Part shown: one piece after another, positions 17,557 through 25,840 of the stretch
Numbering within the stretch: the stretch's first letter is position 1
Layout: the number at the start of each line of letters is the position of its first letter
Assembly (NCBI RefSeq): GCF_900111345.1
Contig: NZ_FOGY01000011.1
Span: 62,001-126,000, forward strand
Direction: 5' to 3'
Length of the DNA stretch: 64,000 nucleotides
From: Psychrobacillus sp. OK032
Lineage (GTDB): Bacteria; Bacillota; Bacilli; Bacillales_A; Planococcaceae
Made by a program: the position numbers and the translations under genes
Notes under the pieces: model-generated
What the model was told of the DNA's origin: nothing
Databases searched by the model: none
The model's input: the letters and a program-made list of their open reading frames with translations, nothing else

Positions 17557-19095
17557 ATGACAACGACAGTTTCACAAACAGATTTTCAAGCCAAAAAAGA
17601 TGCCATCTTGCAAGGTGGGCAAGAGAAATATCATAAAAAAAATCAAGAACAAGCGAAAATGTTCGTTCGTGACAGATTGAATTTGCTATTTGATGATGGC
17701 TTAAAAGCAGAGGATGGTATGTTTGCTAATTTACTAGCAGGAGACCTTCCAGCAGACGGTGTTGTTACCGGAATTGGTAAGATTAATGGCCGTACTGTTT
17801 GTGTCATGGCTAATGATTCTACTATTAAAGCAGGTTCTTGGGGAAAGCGGACTGTAGAAAAAATTATCCGTATTCAAGAAACGGCTGAAAAGCTACGCTG
17901 CCCTATGCTTTATCTTGTTGACTCAGCTGGAGCTCGCATTACTGATCAGTTAGAAATGTTCCCTGGTCGTAGAGGGGCAGGACGTATTTTCTATAATCAG
18001 GTCAAAATGTCAGGAAAAGTGCCACAAATCTGTCTTCTATTTGGACCATCTGCAGCGGGCGGGGCATACATTCCTGCATTCTGTGACGTTGTTGTAATGG
18101 TGGAAGGTAATGCTTCCATGTATCTAGGATCTCCTCGAATGGCAGAAATGGTTATTGGTGAAAAGGTTTCACTCGAAGAAATGGGTGGAGCTAAAATGCA
18201 TTGTTCTGTTTCTGGTTGTGGCGATGTACTAGTGCAAAGTGAAGAAGAAGCTATTACGTATGCAAGAAAATATTTAACATATTTTCCGGAAAACTTTACT
18301 GAAAAGCCGGTAAAAGCAGAAGCAAAAGAACCAGCTTTCTTTGAAAAGACTATTGAGCAGTTAATTCCTAAAAATCAAAACGCACCATTTGATATGTATC
18401 AGTTAATTGAAAGATTAATCGACGAAGATTCTATGTGTGAAATTAAGAAATTGTTTGCACCTGAACTTATTACTTGTCTTGGAAGAATCAACGGTCAGCC
18501 AATTGGAATTATTGCAAACCAACCGCGTGTAAAAGGCGGCGTACTATTTCATGATAGTGCAGATAAAGCAGCAAAATTCATTAATCTTTGTGATGCATAT
18601 CATATCCCTTTATTATTCCTTGCAGACGTACCAGGTTTCATGATTGGGACAAATGTAGAAAGAGCTGGGATTATTAGACATGGTGCTAAAATGATTTCTG
18701 CTATGAGTGAAGCGACTGTTCCGAAAATGACCGTTATCGTACGTAAAGCGTATGGTGCTGGATTATATGCAATGGCGGGTCCAGCGTTTGAACCAGATTG
18801 CTGTATCGCGCTACCGACGGCTTCTATTGCGGTAATGGGACCAGAAGCTGCGGTAAATGCAGTATATGCAAACAAAATTGCTTCCCTTCCGGAAGAAGAA
18901 AGAGCTGCGTTTATAGCGGAAAAACGTGACGAATACAGAGAAGACATTGATATTTACCGTCTAGCTTCAGATCTAATAATTGATGATGTTGTTGAGCCTA
19001 ACCGTTTACGTGAGGAACTTGCATCACGTTTGGATGTTTATATGTCGAAATATTTAGTTTTCACTGAGCGCAAGCATGGAGTTTATCCAGTTTAA
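17557..19095 (+). CDS. yngE: Acyl-CoA carboxylase carboxyltransferase (beta) subunit
   Basis: A 512-aa carboxyltransferase of the propionyl/methylcrotonyl-CoA carboxylase family, moving CO2 from biotin to an acyl-CoA. Two crotonase-like halves are visible, with GPSAAGGAYIPAFCD (about 167-181) and later FLADVPGFMIGTNVERAGIIRHGAKM forming the acyl-CoA and biotin sites. Together with the biotin carboxylase and carrier it completes the enzyme. Gene context (HMG-CoA lyase, hydratase) points to methylcrotonyl-CoA rather than propionyl-CoA. Confidence 0.92.
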   Translation: MTTTVSQTDFQAKKDAILQGGQEKYHKKNQEQAKMFVRDRLNLLFDDGLKAEDGMFANLLAGDLPADGVVTGIGKINGRTVCVMANDSTIKAGSWGKRTVEKIIRIQETAEKLRCPMLYLVDSAGARITDQLEMFPGRRGAGRIFYNQVKMSGKVPQICLLFGPSAAGGAYIPAFCDVVVMVEGNASMYLGSPRMAEMVIGEKVSLEEMGGAKMHCSVSGCGDVLVQSEEEAITYARKYLTYFPENFTEKPVKAEAKEPAFFEKTIEQLIPKNQNAPFDMYQLIERLIDEDSMCEIKKLFAPELITCLGRINGQPIGIIANQPRVKGGVLFHDSADKAAKFINLCDAYHIPLLFLADVPGFMIGTNVERAGIIRHGAKMISAMSEATVPKMTVIVRKAYGAGLYAMAGPAFEPDCCIALPTASIAVMGPEAAVNAVYANKIASLPEEERAAFIAEKRDEYREDIDIYRLASDLIIDDVVEPNRLREELASRLDVYMSKYLVFTERKHGVYPV

Positions 19096-19260
19096 CTTGA
19101 CTCAGCAGTCAAAACACATTTGCTGATTTAACCTGCATCAAGCAGGCCAAAGCGCAATGCAAAATTGGGGAGAGATCGTCCAAGTTAGATACGTATTGCC
19201 AACTTTCGTGCGAGATTGTCCAAACGCAATTACGCCTGAGGCGTAATTGATAGATTAGTA
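19096..19260. repeat. Intergenic segment with short hairpins inside the operon
   Basis: The 189-base gap between the carboxyltransferase and MaoC genes holds a near-repeat GAGATCGTCCAA / GAGATTGTCCAA and the palindrome AATTACGCC-TGA-GGCGTAATT (19231-19251), a relative of the one at 5219-5238. There is no T tract and no clear promoter. It may be a processing or stability hairpin, or just a dispersed repeat. Confidence 0.5.
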
Positions 19261-19284
19261 TTTATAAACAAAGGGGAGATTGAA

Positions 19285-19725
19285 ATGTTCGATAAATACT
19301 TTGAAGATTATAAACTTGAAGACACTTGGGGATCAAAGGGAAGAACGATAACAGAGGCTGATATCGTTATGTTCTCCGGTTTAAGTGGGGACTGGTTCCC
19401 CCTTCATACGAATATTGAATATGCAAAGGAAACCCAATATAAAGAGAGAATCGCTCATGGAATGCTAGTACTATCAATTACGACTGGATTGGTACATTTC
19501 GAACCGGGGATTGTCGTCGCATTTTACGGTATGGATAAAGTAAGATTTACAAATCCAACTTTTATTGGAGATACCATTCATCTATCCGGGAAAGTAATTG
19601 ATTTGCAGAGTAAAGGGCTTAATCAAGGGGTTGTGACGGTATTACAAGAAGTTAAAAAGCAAACAGATGAAACAGTGGCGGTATTTGAAATGAAGCTCTT
19701 GGTAAACAAAAAGACTTTAGATTAA
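19285..19725 (+). CDS. MaoC-family (R)-specific enoyl-CoA hydratase-like protein
   Basis: A 146-aa hot-dog-fold protein. The hydratase 2 motif is present: FSGLSGDWFPLHTNIEYAK (D and H of the catalytic pair, about 31-49), followed by ERIAHGMLVLSI. Such proteins hydrate enoyl-CoA to (R)-3-hydroxyacyl-CoA. AAGGGGAG precedes the ATG. It is 16 bases ahead of the permease gene and probably cotranscribed with the acyl-CoA operon. Confidence 0.88.
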   Translation: MFDKYFEDYKLEDTWGSKGRTITEADIVMFSGLSGDWFPLHTNIEYAKETQYKERIAHGMLVLSITTGLVHFEPGIVVAFYGMDKVRFTNPTFIGDTIHLSGKVIDLQSKGLNQGVVTVLQEVKKQTDETVAVFEMKLLVNKKTLD

Positions 19726-19741
19726 ACGAGGGAGAACATTT

Positions 19742-21196
19742 ATGGATCTAATTATTATTCTATTAGCACTAGGATTACTCATGTTTTTAGCTTATCGAGG
19801 CTTTTCTGTAATCATCATTGCTCCGATATGTGCTTTACTTGCCGTATTTTTAACAGATCCGGGCCATGTTTTACCGTTCTTTTCTAATATATTTATGGAA
19901 AAGATGGTTGGCTTCATAAAATCTTATTTTCCAGTATTTTTACTTGGAGCGATTTTCGGTAAAGTAATTGAGATGTCCGGTATCGCAGAGAGAATTGCGA
20001 AAGTAATTATTCGATTCATTGGAGTTAGACAAGCCATTCTTACAGTTGTATTAATGGGGGTTATACTAACTTATAGTGGAGTAAGTTTATTCGTAGCAGT
20101 ATTTGCGATTTATCCGTTTGCCAAACAGTTATTTCTTGAAGCAAATATTCCGAAACGCCTTATTCCGGCTACTATTGCATTTAGTGCTTTTACTTTTTCC
20201 ATGGATGCGATTCCAGGCTCGCCACAGATTCAAAATGTTATACCAACAACTTTCTTTAATACGAACGTCTATGCAGCACCATTTCTTGGTACAATTGGTG
20301 CACTGTTTATCTTTGTAGTTGGTATGCTGTATTTAGAGAGCCGTCGTCGGAACGCAGCGAAGAATGGTGAAGGTTATTATGGTATAGGGAAAAATGCGAT
20401 TAACGAGTCACCTGCTGCTAGTGAAATGGCAGCTACAAGTGAAGCTATTGCTGCTCCTAGTTCACTGTTATACACAGAAATAGATGTAAAGGATTGGTTA
20501 GCTTTTCTTCCGCTTCTATTAGTTGGAGTGATGAACAAGTTATTCACTACTTATATCCCTAAATGGTATGCAAATGGGTTTGATTTTGCCAATATTAATC
20601 TAGAACAATACGGAACCGTTAATATGAATCAGCAGCTTTCACTTTGGTCGGTGGAACTTGCACTTCTCGTAGGGATTTTTACTGCAATTGCTTTGAACTT
20701 CCAAGCAGTTAAATTGAGTTTCAAGGATAGTTTAAGTGTCGGTATAAGTGGTGCTTTGCTTGCTACGATGAATACAGCTTCGGAGTTCGGTTTTGGCGGG
20801 ATTATTGCGGCGCTACCAGGTTTTGCTGTAGTTCAGAATTTCTTAGCTACAACCTTTACGCATCCTTTAGTCAATGGAGCTGTATTAACGAACGCACTTG
20901 CCGGTATTACAGGTTCTGGGTCCGGTGGGATAAGTATTACGCTAGGTATTATGGCGGAAAAGTATGTGGAGGCTGCAAATGCTGCCGGTATTCCTTTAGA
21001 AGTTATGCACCGTGTCATTGCCATGGCAGCAGGTGGGATGGATACTTTACCACATAATGGAGCAGTACTCACATTACTAATGGTTTGTGGACTTACTCAT
21101 CGCCAAGCATATAAAGATATATTTGCGATTACGATTATTAAGACATTAGCGTGTTTCTTCGTAATTGGTGTATATCTCTTGACTGGAATTGTTTAA
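19742..21196 (+). CDS. GntP-family permease
   Basis: A 484-aa integral membrane protein with about 12 hydrophobic segments, of the GntP/ion-transporter superfamily that imports gluconate, hydroxybutyrate or similar carboxylates. Characteristic stretches are SGVSLFVAVFAIYPFA, FSMDAIPGSPQIQNVIPT and GGMDTLPHNGAVLTLL. The central loop (about 200-245) is soluble and Ala/Ser-rich. As last gene of a sigma-54 operon for acyl-CoA breakdown it probably brings in the acid that the first gene activates. Confidence 0.85.
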   Translation: MDLIIILLALGLLMFLAYRGFSVIIIAPICALLAVFLTDPGHVLPFFSNIFMEKMVGFIKSYFPVFLLGAIFGKVIEMSGIAERIAKVIIRFIGVRQAILTVVLMGVILTYSGVSLFVAVFAIYPFAKQLFLEANIPKRLIPATIAFSAFTFSMDAIPGSPQIQNVIPTTFFNTNVYAAPFLGTIGALFIFVVGMLYLESRRRNAAKNGEGYYGIGKNAINESPAASEMAATSEAIAAPSSLLYTEIDVKDWLAFLPLLLVGVMNKLFTTYIPKWYANGFDFANINLEQYGTVNMNQQLSLWSVELALLVGIFTAIALNFQAVKLSFKDSLSVGISGALLATMNTASEFGFGGIIAALPGFAVVQNFLATTFTHPLVNGAVLTNALAGITGSGSGGISITLGIMAEKYVEAANAAGIPLEVMHRVIAMAAGGMDTLPHNGAVLTLLMVCGLTHRQAYKDIFAITIIKTLACFFVIGVYLLTGIV

Positions 21197-21223
21197 GGAT
21201 TACAACCGGCTCACATCATATAG

Positions 21224-21265
21224 AAATAACCGCCAAACCCTATAGGGGATGGCGGTTATTTCTTT
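21224..21265 (+). terminator. Terminator of the acyl-CoA operon
   Basis: AAATAACCGCC pairs perfectly with GGCGGTTATTT across a 16-base loop, followed by CTTTT, 28 bases after the permease gene. Confidence 0.85.
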
Positions 21266-21473
21266 TATATATAGTTATAATAAAGGAGGATTTAATTGGA
21301 AAAAGTATCGAATAAGTTGTAAAAATCATCTACTTAGTTGTAGTAGGTATTTTTAGGCGAATAATCCACATCAAACAACCCTGTTCTAGCCAATTCATCC
21401 AGTGGAGTATTATATCTGTTGTGATTTGGAGATAACTGAATGGAATAATAGGTGGAATGGGGTTGTTTTGAAA

Positions 21474-22178
21474 ATGAACGTTTTAAATATTACGATGGAA
21501 ATAATTGTTGGTTTTTTTCTTCTCTTTTTTATCGTCAAGTTTGTCGGAAAGAAAATTATCAAACAAATAAGTCCGTTTACATTTATAGCAGCGATAGTAT
21601 TAGGTGAATTACTTGGAAATGGATTGTATCATGATGATGTAGGGTTATTTTACATTGTTTACACGATGGCATTATGGAGTATCTTACTTTTGGTCGTTGA
21701 ATTTCTCGGGCAAAAGTTTTTAGCGGTTCGTGGATTTTTTGAAGGTAAACCTTCCGCGTTAATAAAAAACGGCATTGTGGACCGGGAAGAATTAAAGAAA
21801 AATCGAATGAATCTGAATCAGCTACAAAGCTTACTTAGACAAAGTGAAACATTTTCTATTCGAGAGGTCGCATATTGTTATTTAGAGGCGAATGGATCGC
21901 TAAGTATTTTGAAGAAAACCAAGTATCAAAAGCTAACACAAGAGGATTTCAACTTAGCTTCTAAAGCTGTTTATATTCCTGTAACTCTTATCAGGGACGG
22001 CAAAGTTCTATGGGATGAAATTAAAGATTTAGGTTTTAACGAGGGATGGCTAACCGATCAACTTCACGCAAAAGGCATTTCTAGTTACGAGGGCATTCTT
22101 ATCGCAGAATGGTTAGAAGGGGACGGTCTTTTTGTCCAACTACTTCGTGATACACCTTCTTCTTTTGATGGGAAATGA
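21474..22178 (+). CDS. DUF421 (YetF/YrbG-like) membrane protein
   Basis: About 234 residues: three N-terminal membrane helices, with the family motif FVGKKIIKQISPFTFIAAIVLGELLGN around 20-47, then a cytoplasmic domain with GKPSALIKNGIVD and LRQSETFSIREVAYCYLEANGSLSI. DUF421 proteins are spore- or envelope-linked in some Bacillus, with no known reaction. An open frame reaches back to 21402, but the extra residues are unlike the family. The ATG at 21474 or TTG at 21468 is preferred, although the ribosome binding site (GGGG at 21459-21462) is weak. Confidence 0.82.
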   Translation: MNVLNITMEIIVGFFLLFFIVKFVGKKIIKQISPFTFIAAIVLGELLGNGLYHDDVGLFYIVYTMALWSILLLVVEFLGQKFLAVRGFFEGKPSALIKNGIVDREELKKNRMNLNQLQSLLRQSETFSIREVAYCYLEANGSLSILKKTKYQKLTQEDFNLASKAVYIPVTLIRDGKVLWDEIKDLGFNEGWLTDQLHAKGISSYEGILIAEWLEGDGLFVQLLRDTPSSFDGK

Positions 22179-22262
22179 AAAATAGACAATGCAACTAACA
22201 ATTAAAGCTACAGGTGCAGGTGAACCTAGGCTTTAAAATATTCAAGGAATGAAGGAGTAATT

Positions 22263-22652
22263 ATGCAAGGAGATAAAAAAACTTATACTTCTATTGATGA
22301 CTATATATCCACATTTCCGCTTGATATTCAGGAAATACTAACAACGTTAAGAAAGGTAATACAAGAGGCTGCACCAGATGCTGAAGAAAAGATTAGCTAT
22401 CAAATGCCTACTTTTTCTTTAAGTGGAAACCTAGTACATTTCGCAGCTTATAAAAATCATATTGGATTCTATCCAACTTCTAGCGGAATCACAGCTTTTA
22501 AGAAGGAATTATCGACTTATAAAAGTTCAAAAGGAGCAGTGCAGTTTCCTATAGGAAAACCGTTGCCTTACGAATTAATAAGTGAGATTGTTAAATATAG
22601 AGTTTCTGAGAATATTGAAAAGGCAGCAGGAAAAAAGAAAAGTAAAAAATAG
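22263..22652 (+). CDS. DUF1801 / YdhG-like family protein
   Basis: A 129-aa protein of the DUF1801 fold related to iron-chaperone-like YdhG/Fra. The typical start TSIDDYISTFPLDIQEILTTLRKVI, central EKISYQMPTFSLSGNLVHFAAYKNHIGFYP and the terminal FPIGKPLPYELISEIVKYRV are all present. Its tail is lysine-rich. AAGGAG precedes the ATG. A biochemical role is not firmly known. Confidence 0.85.
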   Translation: MQGDKKTYTSIDDYISTFPLDIQEILTTLRKVIQEAAPDAEEKISYQMPTFSLSGNLVHFAAYKNHIGFYPTSSGITAFKKELSTYKSSKGAVQFPIGKPLPYELISEIVKYRVSENIEKAAGKKKSKK

Positions 22653-22675
22653 TTCTACTATAAGAAATAAGTATA

Positions 22676-22727
22676 GTACCTGGTTCTAAAACAACTTAAA
22701 ATAATTTTAGAACCAAGTACTTTTTAT
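22676..22727 (+). terminator. Rho-independent terminator
   Basis: GTACCTGGTTCTAAAA pairs with TTTTAGAACCAAGTAC (one mismatch), then TTTTTATT. Confidence 0.88.
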
Positions 22728-22848
22728 TAGGTTATTATCTTGACTTCGAGATAGTAAGGTAATAGAATTAATTAAACCAAGAAGAATAGTATGTTTTTTT
22801 ATGTTGCAATGAGAAAAAGAAATATATACTTAGAAAAGGATGATAAAA

Positions 22849-23853
22849 GTGGAAAAGACGCAGAAACAAGTTCCAACTGAAGTTGATAAGAAAGGGAAAT
22901 TTATTCGTCAAAAAAATCGTTTTGCAACACCTTTCGGAAGTGAGCCTGGGGAACTTCCAGTAGAAGCGGGGAGATATCGTCTTCTATGGGCGGCTGTTTG
23001 TCCATGGGCGCATCGCTCCGTAATAGTGCGAAGCTTACTTGGGTTAGAAGATGTCATTAGTTTAGGTACTGCTAGTCCAATGCGTCCTAAAATCGACCGT
23101 GTGGATTGGGAATTTTCTTTAGATAAAGAAGGGGTCGATCCTGTTTTAGGCATTCAATATATAAGTGAAGTGTATAAGAATGCAGACCCAGAATATGCTG
23201 GAAGACCAACTGTACCTGTCTTTGTTGATATAAAAGAACAAAAAGCGGTGAATAACGATTATTTTACATTAACAAATCATTTGGAAACGGCTTGGGCGCC
23301 ATTTCATAAGGAAAATGCACCAGACTTATATCCGGAACATTTACGAGATGAAATTGATGCTTTAAGTGATGTTATTTTTCATGAAGTGAATAATGGTGTG
23401 TATAAATGTGGATTTGCTCGTTCTCAAGAAGCATATGAAGAGGCTTACGATGTATTGTTTGCCCGGTTAGATGAATTGGAACAACGTTTATCCACGAAAC
23501 GCTTTTTATTTGGAGACTTTATTACTGATTCAGATGTTCGATTGTATGCGACGCTTGCACGCTTTGATGTTGCGTATTATTCTGCTTTTAAGGCTAATCG
23601 GAATCGTATTGTAGATTTTCCAAACTTATGGGGATATTTACGAGATTTATACCAGACACCTGGTTTTGGGGATACAACAGATTTTGAAGCGATTAAAATA
23701 CATTATCATCTATCTAATCATATCGCAAGCGATGATCAAAAGAGTCTAAATATTTTACCAAAAGGTCCGGATACGTCTAACTTCCTTTCCGCACATAATC
23801 GTGAAGCTTTAAGTGGAAATAAAGAAAAGTTTCTCGTGCATAAAGGAAAATAA
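22849..23853 (+). CDS. Glutathionyl-hydroquinone reductase-like (YqjG/ECM4) protein
   Basis: A 334-aa glutathione-transferase-fold protein of the Xi class. The catalytic motif VCPWAH (about residues 49-54) holds the reactive cysteine, and RPTVPVFVD is followed by an NNDYFTLTNHLE segment of the thioredoxin part. The helical C-terminal domain includes FLFGDFITDSDVRLYATLARFD. Bacilli use bacillithiol rather than glutathione, so the thiol partner is uncertain. GTG at 22849 is preferred to the ATG at 22840, which is fused to the AAAAGG binding site. Confidence 0.85.
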   Translation: MEKTQKQVPTEVDKKGKFIRQKNRFATPFGSEPGELPVEAGRYRLLWAAVCPWAHRSVIVRSLLGLEDVISLGTASPMRPKIDRVDWEFSLDKEGVDPVLGIQYISEVYKNADPEYAGRPTVPVFVDIKEQKAVNNDYFTLTNHLETAWAPFHKENAPDLYPEHLRDEIDALSDVIFHEVNNGVYKCGFARSQEAYEEAYDVLFARLDELEQRLSTKRFLFGDFITDSDVRLYATLARFDVAYYSAFKANRNRIVDFPNLWGYLRDLYQTPGFGDTTDFEAIKIHYHLSNHIASDDQKSLNILPKGPDTSNFLSAHNREALSGNKEKFLVHKGK

Positions 23854-23875
23854 GACGTAAGGAGATGAAGAAGTA

Positions 23876-24379
23876 GTGATTATCCGAGATGCTGTAAAAG
23901 AAGAATTAACTTATATTAGAGAGCTAAGGTTGGCTGCATATGAGGAACATGCATCCAAAATTCCGGAAGCACATTGGCAAGCTTTAAGAAAATCCATCTT
24001 ATCGGATGGGGATATCCAAACCGGTGTGGAACGAATAGTAGTAGAAATCGATGGAGAAATAATGGGAAGTGTCGCTTTGTTTTCTCCTGATATAAAAGCT
24101 TATGATGGACTCTTAGAAGACGAACTTAGTTATCCAGAATTACGAATGCTTGCTATCTCTTCCAAATCGAGAGGAAAAGGAATAGCAACATTGCTCATTA
24201 ATGAATGTATTAATCGTGCAAAGGAAAAAGGTTTTTCCGAAATGGGTCTCCACACCGCAGATTTTATGGAGAGTGCCATAAAATTATATGAACATTTAGG
24301 CTTTGAAAGGTTGCCACAGTTTGATTTTGAACCGGCAAATGATGGCATTATTGTAAAAGCATTTCGAATTAGTTTTTAA
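23876..24379 (+). CDS. GNAT-family N-acetyltransferase
   Basis: A 167-aa GCN5-related acetyltransferase. The acetyl-CoA site is LRMLAISSKSRGKGIATLLINECINRAKEKGF (about 87-118) with the RGKG loop, then IKLYEHLGFERL. GTG start, with GGAG 11 bases upstream. The gene follows the glutathione-transferase-like gene by 22 bases, so the two are probably one unit. The substrate is unknown. Confidence 0.88.
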   Translation: MIIRDAVKEELTYIRELRLAAYEEHASKIPEAHWQALRKSILSDGDIQTGVERIVVEIDGEIMGSVALFSPDIKAYDGLLEDELSYPELRMLAISSKSRGKGIATLLINECINRAKEKGFSEMGLHTADFMESAIKLYEHLGFERLPQFDFEPANDGIIVKAFRISF

Positions 24380-24395
24380 TGAAATTCCAAAATCA

Positions 24396-24438
24396 AACCA
24401 GCTCCAACGACATCAACGTCAGTGTAGCTGGTTTTTAT
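24396..24438 (+). terminator. Rho-independent terminator
   Basis: AACCAGCT pairs with AGCTGGTT around a 22-base loop, then TTTATTATT. Confidence 0.8.
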
Positions 24439-24485
24439 TATTATCCAAAAAGATAGGGTTTACGCAAAAGTGAATCAGTAAAAAG

Positions 24486-24569
24486 TTTAGTTGTAAAATT
24501 TGTGGTTTTAGTTGGAGAAAATGCAGCTTTAGTTGTAAAATATGAGCGGATAGTTGTAATAGTTATTTA
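24486..24569. repeat. Four-copy degenerate 21-bp array
   Basis: Units start at 24486, 24507, 24528 and 24549 and share (T/G)(T/A)TAGTTG in their first eight bases, while the following bases vary (for example AAAAT, AGAAAA). The spacing is exactly 21 bp, as in the arrays at 9766, 49198 and 54994. It lies between a terminator and the next gene. Confidence 0.75.
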
Positions 24570-24629
24570 TGCACCTAAATAGTAAGAAGAATAAGCATTT
24601 GAATTCTACAGAAAAAGGAGAAACTGGTC

Positions 24630-24923
24630 ATGACAACTACTCAAAAAACTTTAAGGACATGCGAAAAAGGACACGAATACTACAAAAGCAGCGACTGCCC
24701 TACATGTCCCACTTGTGAACAGGAACGCAAACCTGAAACCGGATTTCTGGCTCTACTTTCCGCACCTGCTAGACGTGCATTAGAAAGCAATGGCATCACT
24801 TCCTTGCAGCAGCTCTCAAACTTTAGTGAAAAAGATATTTTGAAATTTCACGGTATGGGACCAGCCTCCTTACCAAAACTCAGAGCTGCGTTAGATGCGG
24901 AAGGCTTAGCATTTAAAAAATGA
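24630..24923 (+). CDS. Stand-alone RNA polymerase alpha-CTD-like protein with Cys-rich N-terminus
   Basis: A 97-aa protein. Residues 45-95 (ALESNGITSLQQL, then FHGMGPASLPKLRAAL) resemble the helix-hairpin-helix DNA-binding fold of the RNA polymerase alpha C-terminal domain. The first 30 residues hold C11, H15, C23, C26 and C29, a likely zinc-binding knuckle. AAAGGAG precedes the ATG. Such small proteins are annotated in Bacillales as alpha-CTD-containing, without a known role. Binding to DNA or competing with RNA polymerase is inference. Confidence 0.8.
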   Translation: MTTTQKTLRTCEKGHEYYKSSDCPTCPTCEQERKPETGFLALLSAPARRALESNGITSLQQLSNFSEKDILKFHGMGPASLPKLRAALDAEGLAFKK

Positions 24924-25086
24924 AGTATATGAAAGGTATCAGATTCTGAGGTCTATCGGAAATTGATGTCTTTCCTTATTGCTATTAGATTAGTCTGAAT
25001 ATAAAATGAGAGATAGACTTTTAGGAGCGGTTAGAACGATCGAACGTAACCGTGTGAAGATTGACGCAAAATAGGAGGGATTTGTA

Positions 25087-25284
25087 ATGGCTAATACACA
25101 TTGTCCGCTTTGCGGAGAGGAAAACAAATGTATGGTCGATGCAACAGAGCCAAATGGATGTTGGTGTACGATAGAGGAATTTCCAAAGGGGATTTTCGAA
25201 CTAGTTCCGGAAGAAAGTAGAAGAAAGCATTGTATTTGTCATAACTGTGTAACTGAATATAAAGAAGAAATGCAAAAAATCTGA
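25087..25284 (+). CDS. Cysteine-rich CWC family protein
   Basis: A 65-aa protein with six or more cysteines arranged HCPLCGEENKC, GCWCTI and HCICHNC, the pattern of the cysteine-rich CWC family. A metal-binding role is likely and the function is unknown. AGGAGGG lies 8 bases before the ATG. Its stop codon lies inside the terminator stem that follows. Confidence 0.85.
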   Translation: MANTHCPLCGEENKCMVDATEPNGCWCTIEEFPKGIFELVPEESRRKHCICHNCVTEYKEEMQKI

Positions 25285-25314
25285 ATACCGTTTTCTATGG
25301 TATTCAGATTTTTT
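25275..25314 (+). terminator. Terminator overlapping the CWC stop codon
   Basis: AAAATCTGAATACC pairs with GGTATTCAGATTTT around a 9-base loop, followed by more T. The TGA stop of the CWC gene is within the stem. Confidence 0.88.
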
Positions 25315-25328
25315 TCGCTACCCTATGC

Positions 25329-25619
25329 TTATATTCTAAAAGAGTTACAAGTAAAACTGGATTGGAATCTCATATAATTATAAAGTAGCTGAGCGTGTCT
25401 TCCTTGTTGTGTATAAGGATTTATATTAGGACGTAGCCGCTCGATAAACTCACGATCACATTCACATGGATTTCTACCTTTACTGTAGCATTTATCATGT
25501 GCTTTACACGCTGCATCTACTTCATTTATAGGTGCACCTGGTCCGTTGCAACCGGGTCCACACCAGTTATACCCTGGAAATATACAAAAGCGAGGACTTC
25601 TTCTACGTGACAATTTCAT
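25329..25619 (-). CDS. Phospholipase A2-like / parvovirus VP1-like protein
   Basis: A 96-aa protein with the secreted phospholipase A2 core. A glycine-rich calcium loop YNWCGPGCNGPG (17-28) precedes the helix with the catalytic pair DAACKAHDKCY (H41, D42), then CDREFIERL. The second cysteine of the usual CCxxHD is replaced by Ala. There is no signal peptide, but a basic MKLSRRRSPR start. AGGAGG sits directly before the ATG. Related small proteins occur in Bacillus. A spore or lipid role is a guess. Confidence 0.8.
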   Translation of the reverse strand: MKLSRRRSPRFCIFPGYNWCGPGCNGPGAPINEVDAACKAHDKCYSKGRNPCECDREFIERLRPNINPYTQQGRHAQLLYNYMRFQSSFTCNSFRI

Positions 25620-25753
25620 AACCTCCTTCGATAGTTTTTCACTTTTTATAAGCTATTCAATAATCTATATATATGTATAAACTACTACCTATTAGTTTCT
25701 GAATAGTATAAAAATATTTTGCTAATGGCGACTGATAGCATTGAAAAACATAA

Positions 25754-25796
25754 TTCATAAGAAATTAACAAACAATTAATAAACTTATAGTATAAT
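25754..25796 (+). promoter_or_regulatory. Three phased Pho boxes and -10 of the binding protein/GGDEF-EAL operon
   Basis: TTCATA (25754-25759), TTAACA (25765-25770) and TTAATA (25776-25781) are spaced at exactly 11 bp and each match TT(A/C/T)A(C/T)A, the PhoP repeat. A perfect TATAAT follows at 25791-25796. The sequence is AT-rich, so chance contributes, but the phasing and -10 distance fit PhoP activation. Confidence 0.55.
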
Positions 25797-25840
25797 AGTA
25801 ACTAATAATAACGGACTATTTTAACGGGGTGCATGTGTCG

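Noticed and set aside
16671-17558. 295-codon frame on the minus strand
   Set aside because: It is fully antisense to the yngF hydratase gene, has no ribosome binding site, and its residues are a mirror of crotonase codons.
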